This document shows, piece after piece, positions 6,877 through 14,400 of a stretch of 16,605 nt of DNA (positions are counted from its first letter, which is position 1; every line of letters starts with the position of its first letter). Location: assembly GCA_003662305.1 (NCBI GenBank), contig QMXU01000006.1, forward strand, positions 1-16,605. Direction: 5' to 3'. The DNA comes from Candidatus Hecatellales archaeon (GTDB taxonomy: Archaea; Thermoproteota; Bathyarchaeia; Hecatellales; Hecatellaceae). Below the pieces are notes generated by a model. That model ran no database searches. It saw only the letters and a program-made list of their open reading frames with translations, and was not told the DNA's origin. The translations under genes and the position numbers were made by a program.

Positions 6877-6882
6877 CTCACC
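6877..6882 (-). promoter_or_regulatory. Ribosome-binding site fixing the tautomerase TTG start
   Basis: GGTGAG on the minus strand, 7 nt before TTG 6869. It selects the start that yields an N-terminal catalytic proline over the upstream in-frame start at 6884. Confidence 0.7.
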
Positions 6883-6933
6883 AAGCAAAAGAAGGGGTGG
6901 TCCTCCTTTAAACAGTTTCCTTTCCAAAGCTCT

Positions 6934-7788
6934 TCAAGGCAGCCTGAACAGTTTCTTTTTGATAATCCTCAGTGGGGTTAAGGCGAAATCTCCAATTCTT
7001 ATGAGCGTGGTGGCAGGTATCTTAAATTCCATGTCAAGTTTTGTCTCCCCAACCATTTCATACTCTATTTCCTCCGTGGCCATGATTTTTCTCAGGTGGC
7101 TTACCTTTGAGGGTTCTAAGCCTATAAGCCTGCAGGCTGCAGCGTCTAAGGCTAACGTGTCGGAGGAGGCAGCCAGCATGTCGGCCCTACGGATTCTGCC
7201 TCCGCTGGGGCCTTTCTTGTCCAGAACGTACAGGGCGTCAAGGATGTTCATGGGAGGCCTGAAAATGTAGTATAGGTCGCAGAGGATTCTGTCCAGCTTC
7301 CAGTGGTGTACGATTTTATATTTCTCTTGGATCAGCCCGAAGAGGTTTTTAATTCCAAGGCTTACCTTGGTTAGAATATGGGTTTTCAGCACGGGAAGGT
7401 TTACGATTTTGGAGTTTAACGCCAGCTCTGGAAGCCTGTACACGCCGTACCTCCCAGAAACGTTAACGGTTTTATCCTTGCTAAGGTTCACAACCTTGCA
7501 TCCTAAATCAAGCTTTCTGGCAACCCTGTCAAAGTCTTTAGCCGTCGAATCCGTTTCGCCCACGTAGACCTGGGAGGTCCTGTCCTTCACCACTTCGACC
7601 ACGGCTTTAACCAGCCCCACGTCCGTGGTTATCCCTGCTCTGGGCGTCGACAGAAAGTTCGGCTTCAAGAGGACTGCATCGTTTCTTCCAATCTGGCTTT
7701 TCCATCTAAGCCTGCTGAAAACTTCTGCGACAACGTCCTCCACGTTTTCAACCCTGAAAAAGTAGACCTTCCAGCCTTCAGCCTTCAA
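6934..7788 (-). CDS. DUF362 domain protein
   Basis: A DUF362 protein (PF04015 type), about 284 aa from TTG 7788. Recognisable blocks are DAVLLKPNFLSTPRAGITTDVGLVKAVVEVV, YVGETDST, KIVNLPVLKTH, VSLGIKNLFGLI and ILDALYVLDKKGPSGGRI, then DTLALDAAACRLIGL. In some relatives the domain is fused to ferredoxin domains; none is seen here. The biochemical role of the family is poorly defined. The start is ambiguous: TTG 7788 has a perfect GGTGAT 7 nt upstream, while GTG 7800 would overlap the nitrilase stop by 8 nt. Longer frames to 7893 lie inside the nitrilase gene and are unlikely. The close fit to the nitrilase implies cotranscription and coupled translation. Confidence 0.88.
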   Translation of the reverse strand: MKAEGWKVYFFRVENVEDVVAEVFSRLRWKSQIGRNDAVLLKPNFLSTPRAGITTDVGLVKAVVEVVKDRTSQVYVGETDSTAKDFDRVARKLDLGCKVVNLSKDKTVNVSGRYGVYRLPELALNSKIVNLPVLKTHILTKVSLGIKNLFGLIQEKYKIVHHWKLDRILCDLYYIFRPPMNILDALYVLDKKGPSGGRIRRADMLAASSDTLALDAAACRLIGLEPSKVSHLRKIMATEEIEYEMVGETKLDMEFKIPATTLIRIGDFALTPLRIIKKKLFRLP

Positions 7789-7792
7789 CCGC

Positions 7793-8596
7793 CTAATCAC
7801 CAGCCTGTTTCCCCTGCAGGAAGGCGTCGTAGATTTCAGGCTTCCTCTGTTCTGCGTGGAAAAGCCTGCTTCTAGCCTGCTTAACCTTTCCAAGCGCTAG
7901 TTCGCAAGTCAAAAGGATTTCAGTTTCCCCAGCTTCAACCAGTATTTCCCCGTCTGGGTCTATGACCATGGAGTGGCCGAAAAACCTGTTATCCCCGTAG
8001 CTGCCTATCCTGTTGGCTGCAACCATGAAAAACTGGTTTTCCACCGCCCTGCTGTAAAGCATGCTTCTCCAATGGTTCAACCGGTTGGGGAAAGCTGCTA
8101 CAACAAAAACCGTGGTTACCCCCTTCAACGCCATAACCCTGAAAACCTCTGGAAACCTTAAATCGTAGCATACAGCCACACCTATCCGTCCGAATTTCAC
8201 GTCGAAAACTCCCAGCTTCCTCCCAGGCGTAAAGTACAGGTGCTCCTTCAAGAGCTTGAAAAGGTGGATTTTAGAGTAGGCTCCCACAAGCCCTTCAGGC
8301 CCGACAAGGGGAACCGTGTTGAAAATTTTTCCTTCCTTAAGCTCGGCCATGGAGCCGATAATGTACATGTTGTGCTGGGCGGCTTTTTCCTTAAGCATGC
8401 TGACGGTTTCACCGTTCAGTGGTTCAGCCAGCTTCGGCAGCATGTCCAAGGCGTAGCCAGTAGTCCAGAGCTCCGGCAAAACTAGAACGTCAGACCTCCG
8501 CCTTCCAGCTTCCTCTATGAACTTTAGGGCTTTCCTCCGGTTGGCTTCAACGTCGCCATGCTGCACATCCATCTGAGCCAGGGAAACAGTAACCAT
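7793..8596 (-). CDS. Carbon-nitrogen hydrolase (nitrilase superfamily amidase)
   Basis: A 267-aa protein with the nitrilase-superfamily Glu-Lys-Cys triad: E42 in LPELWTTGY, K109 in YSKIHLF and C143 in AVCYDLRFPE. Other landmarks are GSMAELKEGKIFNT and SRAVENQFFMVAANR. The overall pattern is closest to omega-amidase/Nit-like members, which hydrolyse small amides such as alpha-ketoglutaramate or deaminated glutathione; the substrate here is not proven. The start is ATG 8596 with GGGGAT upstream. A longer frame exists, but its extra residues are a translation of the tRNA-Ser T arm. It is the first gene of the minus-strand group and lies 35 nt downstream of the tRNA-Ser CCA. Confidence 0.93.
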   Translation of the reverse strand: MVTVSLAQMDVQHGDVEANRRKALKFIEEAGRRRSDVLVLPELWTTGYALDMLPKLAEPLNGETVSMLKEKAAQHNMYIIGSMAELKEGKIFNTVPLVGPEGLVGAYSKIHLFKLLKEHLYFTPGRKLGVFDVKFGRIGVAVCYDLRFPEVFRVMALKGVTTVFVVAAFPNRLNHWRSMLYSRAVENQFFMVAANRIGSYGDNRFFGHSMVIDPDGEILVEAGETEILLTCELALGKVKQARSRLFHAEQRKPEIYDAFLQGKQAGD

Positions 8597-8631
8597 CAAA
8601 ATCCCCTTTTCTAGGCAGCGGTGAAGCATTT

Positions 8632-8732
8632 TGGCGCCGGGGGTGGGATTTGAACCCACGAGGCCCAAGGGGCCACAGACTTCCAGGCAGCAGTCTCCAG
8701 GCCTGCCCCTTTCCTGACTAGGGTACCCCGGC
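8632..8732 (-). tRNA. tRNA-Ser, anticodon GGA, with a 13-nt intron, CCA encoded
   Basis: Reading the minus strand from 8732: acceptor GCCGGGG pairs with CCCCGGC; D stem CCCT/AGGG with a loop containing GG; anticodon stem CAGGC/GTCTG (one G-U); long variable arm GGCCC-CTT-GGGCC, as in class II tRNAs; T arm GTGGG-TTCAAAT-CCCAC; discriminator G at 8635; CCA encoded at 8634-8632. The class II arm and G73 support serine. The anticodon loop is 20 nt; removing 13 nt after position 37 leaves CTGGAGA with anticodon GGA. Mature length is 85 nt without CCA. Confidence 0.92.
8682..8694 (-). other. 13-nt intron of tRNA-Ser(GGA), at position 37/38
   Basis: The loop must lose 13 nt to become 7 nt. Placing the cut after G37 gives bulge AG/A on the 5' side and GA/A on the 3' side. 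Between them loop bases 32-35 (CTGG) face CCTG of the intron in a 4-bp helix with one U-U mismatch. The 6 nt left in the middle form a simple loop with no inner helix, so this is a relaxed BHB. A one-base shift would give the same mature loop. Confidence 0.8.
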
Positions 8733-8775
8733 TTGGGAAGCCCCTAAGCTTCCTCTTACTCGTTTAGTCTTCGTC

Positions 8776-8788
8776 CTTATTTATTAAT
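8776..8788 (-). promoter_or_regulatory. Possible promoter of tRNA-Ser
   Basis: On the minus strand ATTAATAAATAAG lies about 44-56 nt upstream of the mature tRNA 5' end, a TATA-like element that would give a 5' leader of roughly 20 nt for RNase P. Confidence 0.35.
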
Positions 8789-8825
8789 GGGCTGTTTGAT
8801 AGGTTTAAACAGTTTTGGCTTCCGG

Positions 8826-9311
8826 CTAGGCGATGGGGGTGCTGTGGCCTGGCACATCTCTCCACATCATGTTCCACATGTCCTCTTCAAAGATGGTCTC
8901 CCGCCTGATAACTGCCTCCAAAAGGCGCTTCATAAGAGCGTGGTGTCTAACCTCGTCTTCACGGATTTCCGCCAGCAAATGTTTTATCCAGCTGTCTTTT
9001 CCGTCTCTAAAAGCTGTTCAGCCTGCCTCATCATTTGAAGTTCTACTTCAACGTGTTTTTCAGGGCTGCTTCAAGCTGGCGGTATTCCTCTTCGCTGATG
9101 GCCTGCTGGCTGCTTTCTAGAAGGCTTAAGATGGCTGTGTAGAAGCTGCATGCTTCTGAGAGTCGTAGGCTACGCTCCTCAAAAGCTCTTTAACCACCAC
9201 GTTGCCCAGTTTTTCCACGCTTGCTGAGAGGCTTGAAGCGTTTTCTTTTTCCAGCCTAATCATCTTCTTTTTTACGCTGCCGGATGTTTCGCTTATCGTG
9301 TGCACCTTCAC
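8826..9311 (-). pseudogene. Ferritin-like (rubrerythrin/bacterioferritin-type helical bundle) gene broken by three -1 frameshifts
   Basis: The minus strand encodes one continuous ferritin-like protein only if three single bases are restored. From GTG 9311 the frame runs through KELLRSVAYDSQKHA; at about 9147-9149 it shifts to SFYTAILSLLESS and EEEYRQLEAALK; at the A run 9056-9060 it shifts to KHVEVELQMMRQAEQLLETEK; at the A run 8997-9000 it shifts to DSWIKHLLAEIREDEVRHH and on to a TAG at 8828-8826. The restored protein is about 162 aa with four helices and likely iron ligands (DSQKH, and a Glu plus DEVRHH), as in ferritin-like stress or iron proteins. Unrepaired, translation stops after 61 codons. 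It is either a true pseudogene or sequencing error at homopolymers; nothing else in the window is broken. Confidence 0.8.
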
Positions 9312-9362
9312 CTAGCGAATTTACTTAGCAAGCCTTAAAGGCCTCGTCTTCCAGGGCGTTTA

Positions 9363-9372
9363 CCTTAAATTT
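9363..9372 (+). promoter_or_regulatory. Possible promoter of the DUF89 gene
   Basis: CCTTAAATTT is an AT-rich TATA-like element about 57-66 nt before the chosen TTG start, within the spacer that also separates the broken ferritin-like gene. Confidence 0.3.
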
Positions 9373-9415
9373 CAGGTTAGCTTACCTAGTAGGTTAAGCT
9401 TCACAGGCTTTCCTT

Positions 9416-9420
9416 GGAGG
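9416..9420 (+). promoter_or_regulatory. Ribosome-binding site fixing the DUF89 TTG start
   Basis: GGAGG ends 8 nt before TTG 9429. It overlaps an upstream in-frame TTG at 9414, which therefore lacks a ribosome-binding site of its own and is unlikely to be used. Confidence 0.75.
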
Positions 9421-9428
9421 CCGTCGGA

Positions 9429-10313
9429 TTGAAGGTTGCCGCCGAATGCCTGCCATGCCTGTTCGAGAGGGGGTACAGGGAGACCACCTACCTAACAAAA
9501 AACGAAAAGCTGAGAATTGAGGCTTTAAGGAAAGTCTTGGAAATGATGGCTGAAGAGTTCAGCTGGGAAGCCTACCCTGCGAAGCTTGGAACCTTAAGGG
9601 ACAGAATTATAAAGGATTTCTTTGGAGGGAGAGACCCCTACGCCGAAATGAAGAAGCGCTCTAACCGGCTGGCCTTAAAGCTTCTGCCGGAAGCCGAAAG
9701 CTTTGTTTCTAAGGCTGAAAGCCCCTACGAAAAGTTTAGAAGAGCCTGCCTTGTGGCTGCCAGAGCCAACGCCCTAGAGTTTGACGTTAAAGGCTACGGC
9801 TTCCATCTTGAAGACTTCAAGCTTTCCCTGGGAAGCAGGGCTTTAACGCCTGACCATACGAGGAAGGCTTACAGGCTGGTTAAAAACGGCGGGCTGGTCT
9901 TCTACCTAGCCGACAACGCTGGAGAAATAGTCTTGGACAGAGTTCTGGTGGAGGTTTTAAAGGAGTTCAAAGCTGAAGTGGTCTTGGTTGTTAAGGGCGG
10001 CCCTGTTCTCAACGATGCGACGATGGAAGACGTGAAGGCTTCAGGCATAGGCGAAATAGTTGACAGGGTTGAAACCATAGGAGACACCGTAGGCTTCATC
10101 TGGGATGAGGCTCCCCCACACCTGAAAAGCCGCCTGCCAGAGGCGAAGCTGACCGTTGCCAAGGGCATGGGAAACTATGAAGCCCTAACAGAGCTTGAAG
10201 GAGGAAACCTAGGCATCAACGTTTTCTTCCTGCTTAGGGCGAAATGCAACCCCATAGCCAGAAGCATTAAAATCGAAAGGGGGGCACTGGCTGCCCTGCT
10301 TAAAACCCTATAA
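9429..10313 (+). CDS. DUF89 (ARMT1-like) metal-dependent phosphatase
   Basis: A 294-aa protein of the DUF89 family, proposed to be metal-dependent damage-control phosphatases acting on sugar phosphates and other reactive phosphometabolites. Landmarks are the N-terminal cysteine pair in AECLPCLFERGY, the metal-site motif YLADNAGEIVLDRVLVEVL, the VVKGGPVLNDATMED block, and KGMGNYEAL near the C-terminus, followed by FLLRAKCNPIA. These match the archaeal stand-alone DUF89 subgroup. The start TTG 9429 is chosen from the GGAGG site; it puts MKVAAECLPC at the N-terminus, normal for the family. The gene converges on the HAD phosphatase with 3 nt between stops. The exact substrate is unknown. Confidence 0.92.
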   Translation: MKVAAECLPCLFERGYRETTYLTKNEKLRIEALRKVLEMMAEEFSWEAYPAKLGTLRDRIIKDFFGGRDPYAEMKKRSNRLALKLLPEAESFVSKAESPYEKFRRACLVAARANALEFDVKGYGFHLEDFKLSLGSRALTPDHTRKAYRLVKNGGLVFYLADNAGEIVLDRVLVEVLKEFKAEVVLVVKGGPVLNDATMEDVKASGIGEIVDRVETIGDTVGFIWDEAPPHLKSRLPEAKLTVAKGMGNYEALTELEGGNLGINVFFLLRAKCNPIARSIKIERGALAALLKTL

Positions 10314-10316
10314 GGT

Positions 10317-10985
10317 CTACCCTGAAGGCTTCTCCGGAAGTAAGCCTAGGAGGTCCCTTATGCTTCTTAGCGTGTAGTCAGGCTCAGCCTTAAGGCTTCC
10401 ACCTTGGCCGTCGTAGGGGAGGCCTGAATGTATAAGAATGGAAACTCCTCCAGCCCTCCGCGTCATTTCAACATCGTAGAAGCTGTCGCCCACGTAGGCT
10501 ATCTGGGAAGGCTTAACCCTGAGCCTCCTAGCCAGCTCTAAAAGCATGTCAGGATGCGGTTTCCCTTTTTCCACCTCGTCGTAGCCTACCAGGGCATTCA
10601 TGTACCCTATTATTCCGAAGTGGGCGAGTATACGCTTAATTCTCTCCCTTTTATTGGAGGAGGCAACCCCGCACAGGTATCCTCTCCTCCTAACTTCAGC
10701 TAAAACCTCTGCAACCCCGGGGAAAAGCCTTGAACGGGTAGGCCAAAGCTTGTCGTAAAGCTTGTCCTTTGCTTCCACCAGTCTCCTAGCGTCGTCAAGG
10801 TTTCCTGTAAACTCCATCGCTATGTCGGTGGTTCTCCTTCCGAAGTGCCTCAGAATTTCCATTTCAGACTTCACTTTTACACCCATGTTTTCCAGGGCGA
10901 GCTTCCAGGCTTCGAGAAGCTGGCCTAGATTGTCGATTAGGGTTCCGTCGAGGTCGAAGCCTACGGCTTTAACTTTCTCAAGCAT
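10317..10985 (-). CDS. HAD-superfamily hydrolase, phosphoglycolate phosphatase-like
   Basis: A 222-aa haloacid-dehalogenase phosphatase with all four motifs: motif I GFDLDGTLIDN (nucleophile D11, D13), motif II VASSNK, motif III with the lysine in KGKPHPD, and motif IV YVGDSFYDVEM. A helical cap of about 65 residues after motif I marks subfamily I with a C1 cap, as in phosphoglycolate and beta-phosphoglucomutase-like enzymes. The substrate cannot be assigned more closely. The start is ATG 10985 with an AGGCTGAG element upstream. It is divergent from rpoH across 200 nt. Confidence 0.93.
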   Translation of the reverse strand: MLEKVKAVGFDLDGTLIDNLGQLLEAWKLALENMGVKVKSEMEILRHFGRRTTDIAMEFTGNLDDARRLVEAKDKLYDKLWPTRSRLFPGVAEVLAEVRRRGYLCGVASSNKRERIKRILAHFGIIGYMNALVGYDEVEKGKPHPDMLLELARRLRVKPSQIAYVGDSFYDVEMTRRAGGVSILIHSGLPYDGQGGSLKAEPDYTLRSIRDLLGLLPEKPSG

Positions 10986-11185
10986 AGCTCAGCCTTCCGC
11001 CTTTTTTAGGCTCTTACAGTTAAAGGCTTAAACCTGCAAATAACGGTTTTTCCCTGGGGGTTAAACTAAAAGTTTATTAAATTGTCTTTAACGCTCTATT
11101 TGTGCGTAGCGTGATATGTTGCGTTGGGCGATGACGATGTTTTTGAAGCCGGAGCTAGCCGAGTAGGGGAGGTACTGCCTGAAAT
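10986..11185. other. Divergent intergenic region between the HAD gene and rpoH
   Basis: This 200-nt spacer holds the rpoH-rpoB-rpoA1 promoter and an apparent leader of about 80 nt, plus TTTAA-type elements on the minus strand that could serve the HAD gene. I see no tRNA and no open frame with coding character in it. Confidence 0.6.
11072..11083 (+). promoter_or_regulatory. TATA box of the RNA polymerase operon
   Basis: GTTTATTAAATT is the most AT-rich element in the spacer. Transcription would begin near 11102-11108, giving an rpoH leader of about 80 nt. Confidence 0.5.
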
Positions 11186-11446
11186 ATGAGTGGTAAGAAA
11201 GAAGAACCATCCTTTAACGTCTTCGACCACATGCTGGTTCCGAAACATGAAATCCTTTCCGAGAAGGAGGCTGAAGAGCTTCTACGCAAATACAAGATAA
11301 AACCTTACCATCTCCCCAAGATTAAGGATACCGACCCTGCTGTTAAGGCTTTAAACGCCAAGCCGGGGGACATAATCAAGATTACACGTAAAAGCCCTAC
11401 GGCTGGCGAAGCAGTATACTACAGGTTTGTGGTGAGGGAGAAGTAG
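11186..11446 (+). CDS. rpoH: DNA-directed RNA polymerase subunit H
   Basis: An 86-aa homologue of the C-terminal domain of eukaryotic RPB5. Diagnostic features are FDHMLVPKHEILSEKEAEELLRKY, LPKIKDTDPAVKAL and KPGDIIKITRKSPTAGEAVYYRFV ending close to the C-terminus. The start ATG 11186 is preceded by GGGGAGG at about 11167-11172, with a rather long spacing of about 13 nt. It is the first gene of the polymerase operon; rpoB begins 2 nt after its stop. Confidence 0.97.
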   Translation: MSGKKEEPSFNVFDHMLVPKHEILSEKEAEELLRKYKIKPYHLPKIKDTDPAVKALNAKPGDIIKITRKSPTAGEAVYYRFVVREK

Positions 11447-11448
11447 CC

Positions 11449-14400
11449 ATGGAGGTTTCCGTTAAACCCTCCGAGATAAAACGTGAAATGCCTCAGACAT
11501 CCAGCTGGCCTCTCCTAGAGGACATGCTCAAGAAGGAGGGCCTCGTAAGGCAGCATCTTAACTCCTATAACGCCTTCATCACCAAGGGGCTTCGCGAAAT
11601 AATAAGCGAGGTCGGCGGGATAGACGTTGAAGCTGAAACCAAGTATAGGGTTAGGTTTGGAGAAGCCAAGGTTGGAAAGCCTAGAATCGTGGAGGTCGAC
11701 GGCTCCGAGCATGAAATTTACCCTATGGAGGCCCGCATCAGAAACATAACGTACGCCGCCCCCTTACACCTTGACATGTGGGTGGAGAAGGACGGCAGAA
11801 GAATACTTTTCATAAAGGACGTTTACATAGGCGACATCCCCATCATGGTTAAGTCTGAACGCTGCCACCTTTCAGGGTTAAGCCGGGAGGAGCTTATGGC
11901 TGCAGGAGAAGACCCCAACGACCCTGGAGGATACTTCATAGTAAACGGCTCTGAAAGGGTTATCGTGGCCTTGGAAGACCTAGCGCCGAACAGGATAATG
12001 GTGGACATGGAGGAGGTTGGAACAACCGCCACCTACCGGGCTAAAATCTTCTCCACCACCGTGGGCTTCAGAGCGCGCATAGAAGTTAAGATGAGGGCTG
12101 ACCGTTCCATTCACGTTTCCATTCCAGGCGTGATGGTTGACATACCCTTCGTCGTCCTTATGAAGGCTTTAGGCTTAGAAGTTGACAAGCAAATCGCTGA
12201 AGCAGTTTCGCCGAGGCCTGAAATCCAGCAGATGCTTGACGCCTCCTTTGAGAAGGCTGCCGGAGTAATCAGGAGCAAAGACGCCATCCTCTTCATCGGG
12301 AACAGGGTTGCCTTCGGACATGTGGAAGAGTACAGGGTTAGAAAAGCTGAAAACGTGCTTGACAGAAACTTTCTGCCTCACCTAGGCAGAACCCCTGAAA
12401 GCAGAATTAAAAAGGCTTACTTCCTGGCTGAGGTTATATGCAAGCTTATAGAGCTTAAGCTAGGCTGGAGGAAGCCTGACGATAAAGACCACTACGCCAA
12501 CAAGAGGCTTAGGCTTGCAGGCGTCCTTCTCGCCGACCTCTTCCGTGTAACCTTCCGAAACCTCTGCCGGGACATGAAATACCAGCTGGAGCGCACAAGC
12601 CTCAAACGGATAGGCCCGGCTGGCGCTATAAACGCGGCGGTAAGGCCTGGAATAATAACGGAGCGTATCCAGCATGCTCTGGCAACCGGGAACTGGGGCC
12701 GGGGAAAGGTTGGCATAACCCAGCTTTTAGACCGGACAAACTATATTTCAACTTTAAGCCATCTGCGGAGGCTTCAGTCGCCTCTAAGCCGAAGCCAGCC
12801 TAACTTTGAAGCCAGAGACCTCCATGCAACCCACTGGGGTAGAATATGCCCCAACGAAACTCCTGAAGGCTCCAACTGTGGGCTTGTTAAAAACCTGGCT
12901 CTCTCATCCGCCATATCGGTTGGGGAAAGCCTGGAAAAGCTTAGGGAGCTGCTGCAAAGCCTTGGGGTTGTAAGCGTTGAGGAGGCGGGCTCCGAGCTTA
13001 AGCTTAAAGGAGCCAGGGTTTTCTACGACGGCCACATAGGCTACACGCTTGACCCTGAAGGGCTGGTTAAAAAGCTTAGGGAGATGAGGCGTAAAGGCGA
13101 GATAAGCCATGAAATAAACGTAGCCCTCTACGTTCACAAGTCCAGGGAAATGGTTCTGAAAGAAGTCTACGTTAACGCTGATGCCGGAAGAATAAGGAGG
13201 CCGCTCATAATAGTTGAAAACGGAAAGCCTAAAGTCTCAGAGGAAGACCTGGAAAGGCTTAGGCGGGGAGAAATATCCTGGCGTAACCTTCTGGAAAACG
13301 GTCAGATAGAGCTTCTGGATGCTGATGAAGAGGAAAACGCCTACGTGGCTCTTAGACCTGAAGACTTAACCCCTGAGCATACCCACCTTGAAATTGTCCC
13401 CTACGGGATTCTGGGCATCTGTGCCTCGCTTATACCCTACCCTGAACATAACCAGTCTCCGAGGAACTCCTACGAGGCGGCGATGGCTAAGCAAGCCTTA
13501 GGCATGTACGCCTCCAACTTCTTCCTCAGAACAGACTCCAGAAGCCATATCCTGCATTACCCGCAGAGACCGCTGGTGAAAACGGACCCCATGGACATCA
13601 TAGGCTACGATGAGAGGCCTTCAGGCCAGAACTGTATCATGGCGGTGCTGTCCTTTGAAGGCTACAACATGGAGGACGCCCTCATCTTCAACAAGGCCTC
13701 AGTGGAGAGAGGTTTAGCCCGGTCAACCTTCTACAGGCTCTACGAGGCTGAAGCCAAGCAGTACCTAGGCGGAGAAAAAGACAGGTTCGAGTTTCCTGAA
13801 GCCGGAACCATAGGCTTCAGAGGCGAGCAGTACTATAGAAGCCTGGAGCCGGATGGAGTTATATCTCCTGAAACAGAGGTTTCAGGTTTGGATGTGCTGG
13901 TAGGCCGTACAAGCCCTCCAAGGTTCCTCGAGGAGTACAAGGAGTTCGAGATTAAGGGGCCTACCCGCAGGGATACCTCTATAACCATGAGGCCCTCCGA
14001 GGAGGGCATAGTGGATGCGGTTATGGTTACCAAAACCTCTCAGGGGAACACGCTGGTCAAGGTTAAGGTTAGAGACGTTAGGAACGCTGAGCTTGGAGAC
14101 AAGTTTGCCTCACGCCACGGCCAGAAGGGCGTAATAGGAATGCTTGTGCCTCCGGAGGACATGCCCTTCACGGAGAACGGTATAATCCCGGACATAATCA
14201 TTAATCCTCACGCCTTCCCGTCGAGGATGACTATCGGCCAGTTCCTTGAATCCATAGCCGGAAAGGTTTCCGCGATGATAGGCAGGCCTGTCAACGGAAC
14301 TGCCTTCAACAACGAGAAGGTTGAAGACTTGAGAAGCATGCTTAGGAAGCTTGGCTTCCACCACGGCGGAAGAGAAGTCATGTACAACGGGATTACTGGA

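Noticed and set aside
7801..7893. A start for the DUF362 gene inside the nitrilase gene
   Set aside because: It would overlap the nitrilase by about 100 nt and adds residues without DUF362 resemblance; GGTGAT-TTG at 7788 or GTG at 7800 are better.
8597..8668. N-terminal extension of the nitrilase into the tRNA-Ser gene
   Set aside because: The extra residues are a translation of the tRNA T arm; ATG 8596 gives the normal family N-terminus.
8676..8705. Alternative anticodon hairpin of tRNA-Ser with CAGGC pairing to the intronic GCCTG
   Set aside because: It leaves a 12-nt loop and unpaired bases before the variable arm. The CAGGC/GTCTG stem gives a normal 7-nt loop with a serine anticodon after intron removal.
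8787..9120. Two plus-strand open frames of 83 and 95 codons
   Set aside because: They lie antisense to the ferritin-like sequence, which carries the recognisable protein motifs; they have no ribosome-binding sites or family features.
8997..9149. Programmed frameshifting in the ferritin-like gene
   Set aside because: It would require three successive shifts in 150 nt, one at a site with no slippery run, and ferritin-like proteins are not known to use recoding. Mutation or sequence error is simpler.
11131..11182. C/D box guide RNA in the rpoH leader
   Set aside because: The C box is a variant and no convincing internal D' and C' boxes were found, so I do not list it as an RNA gene.
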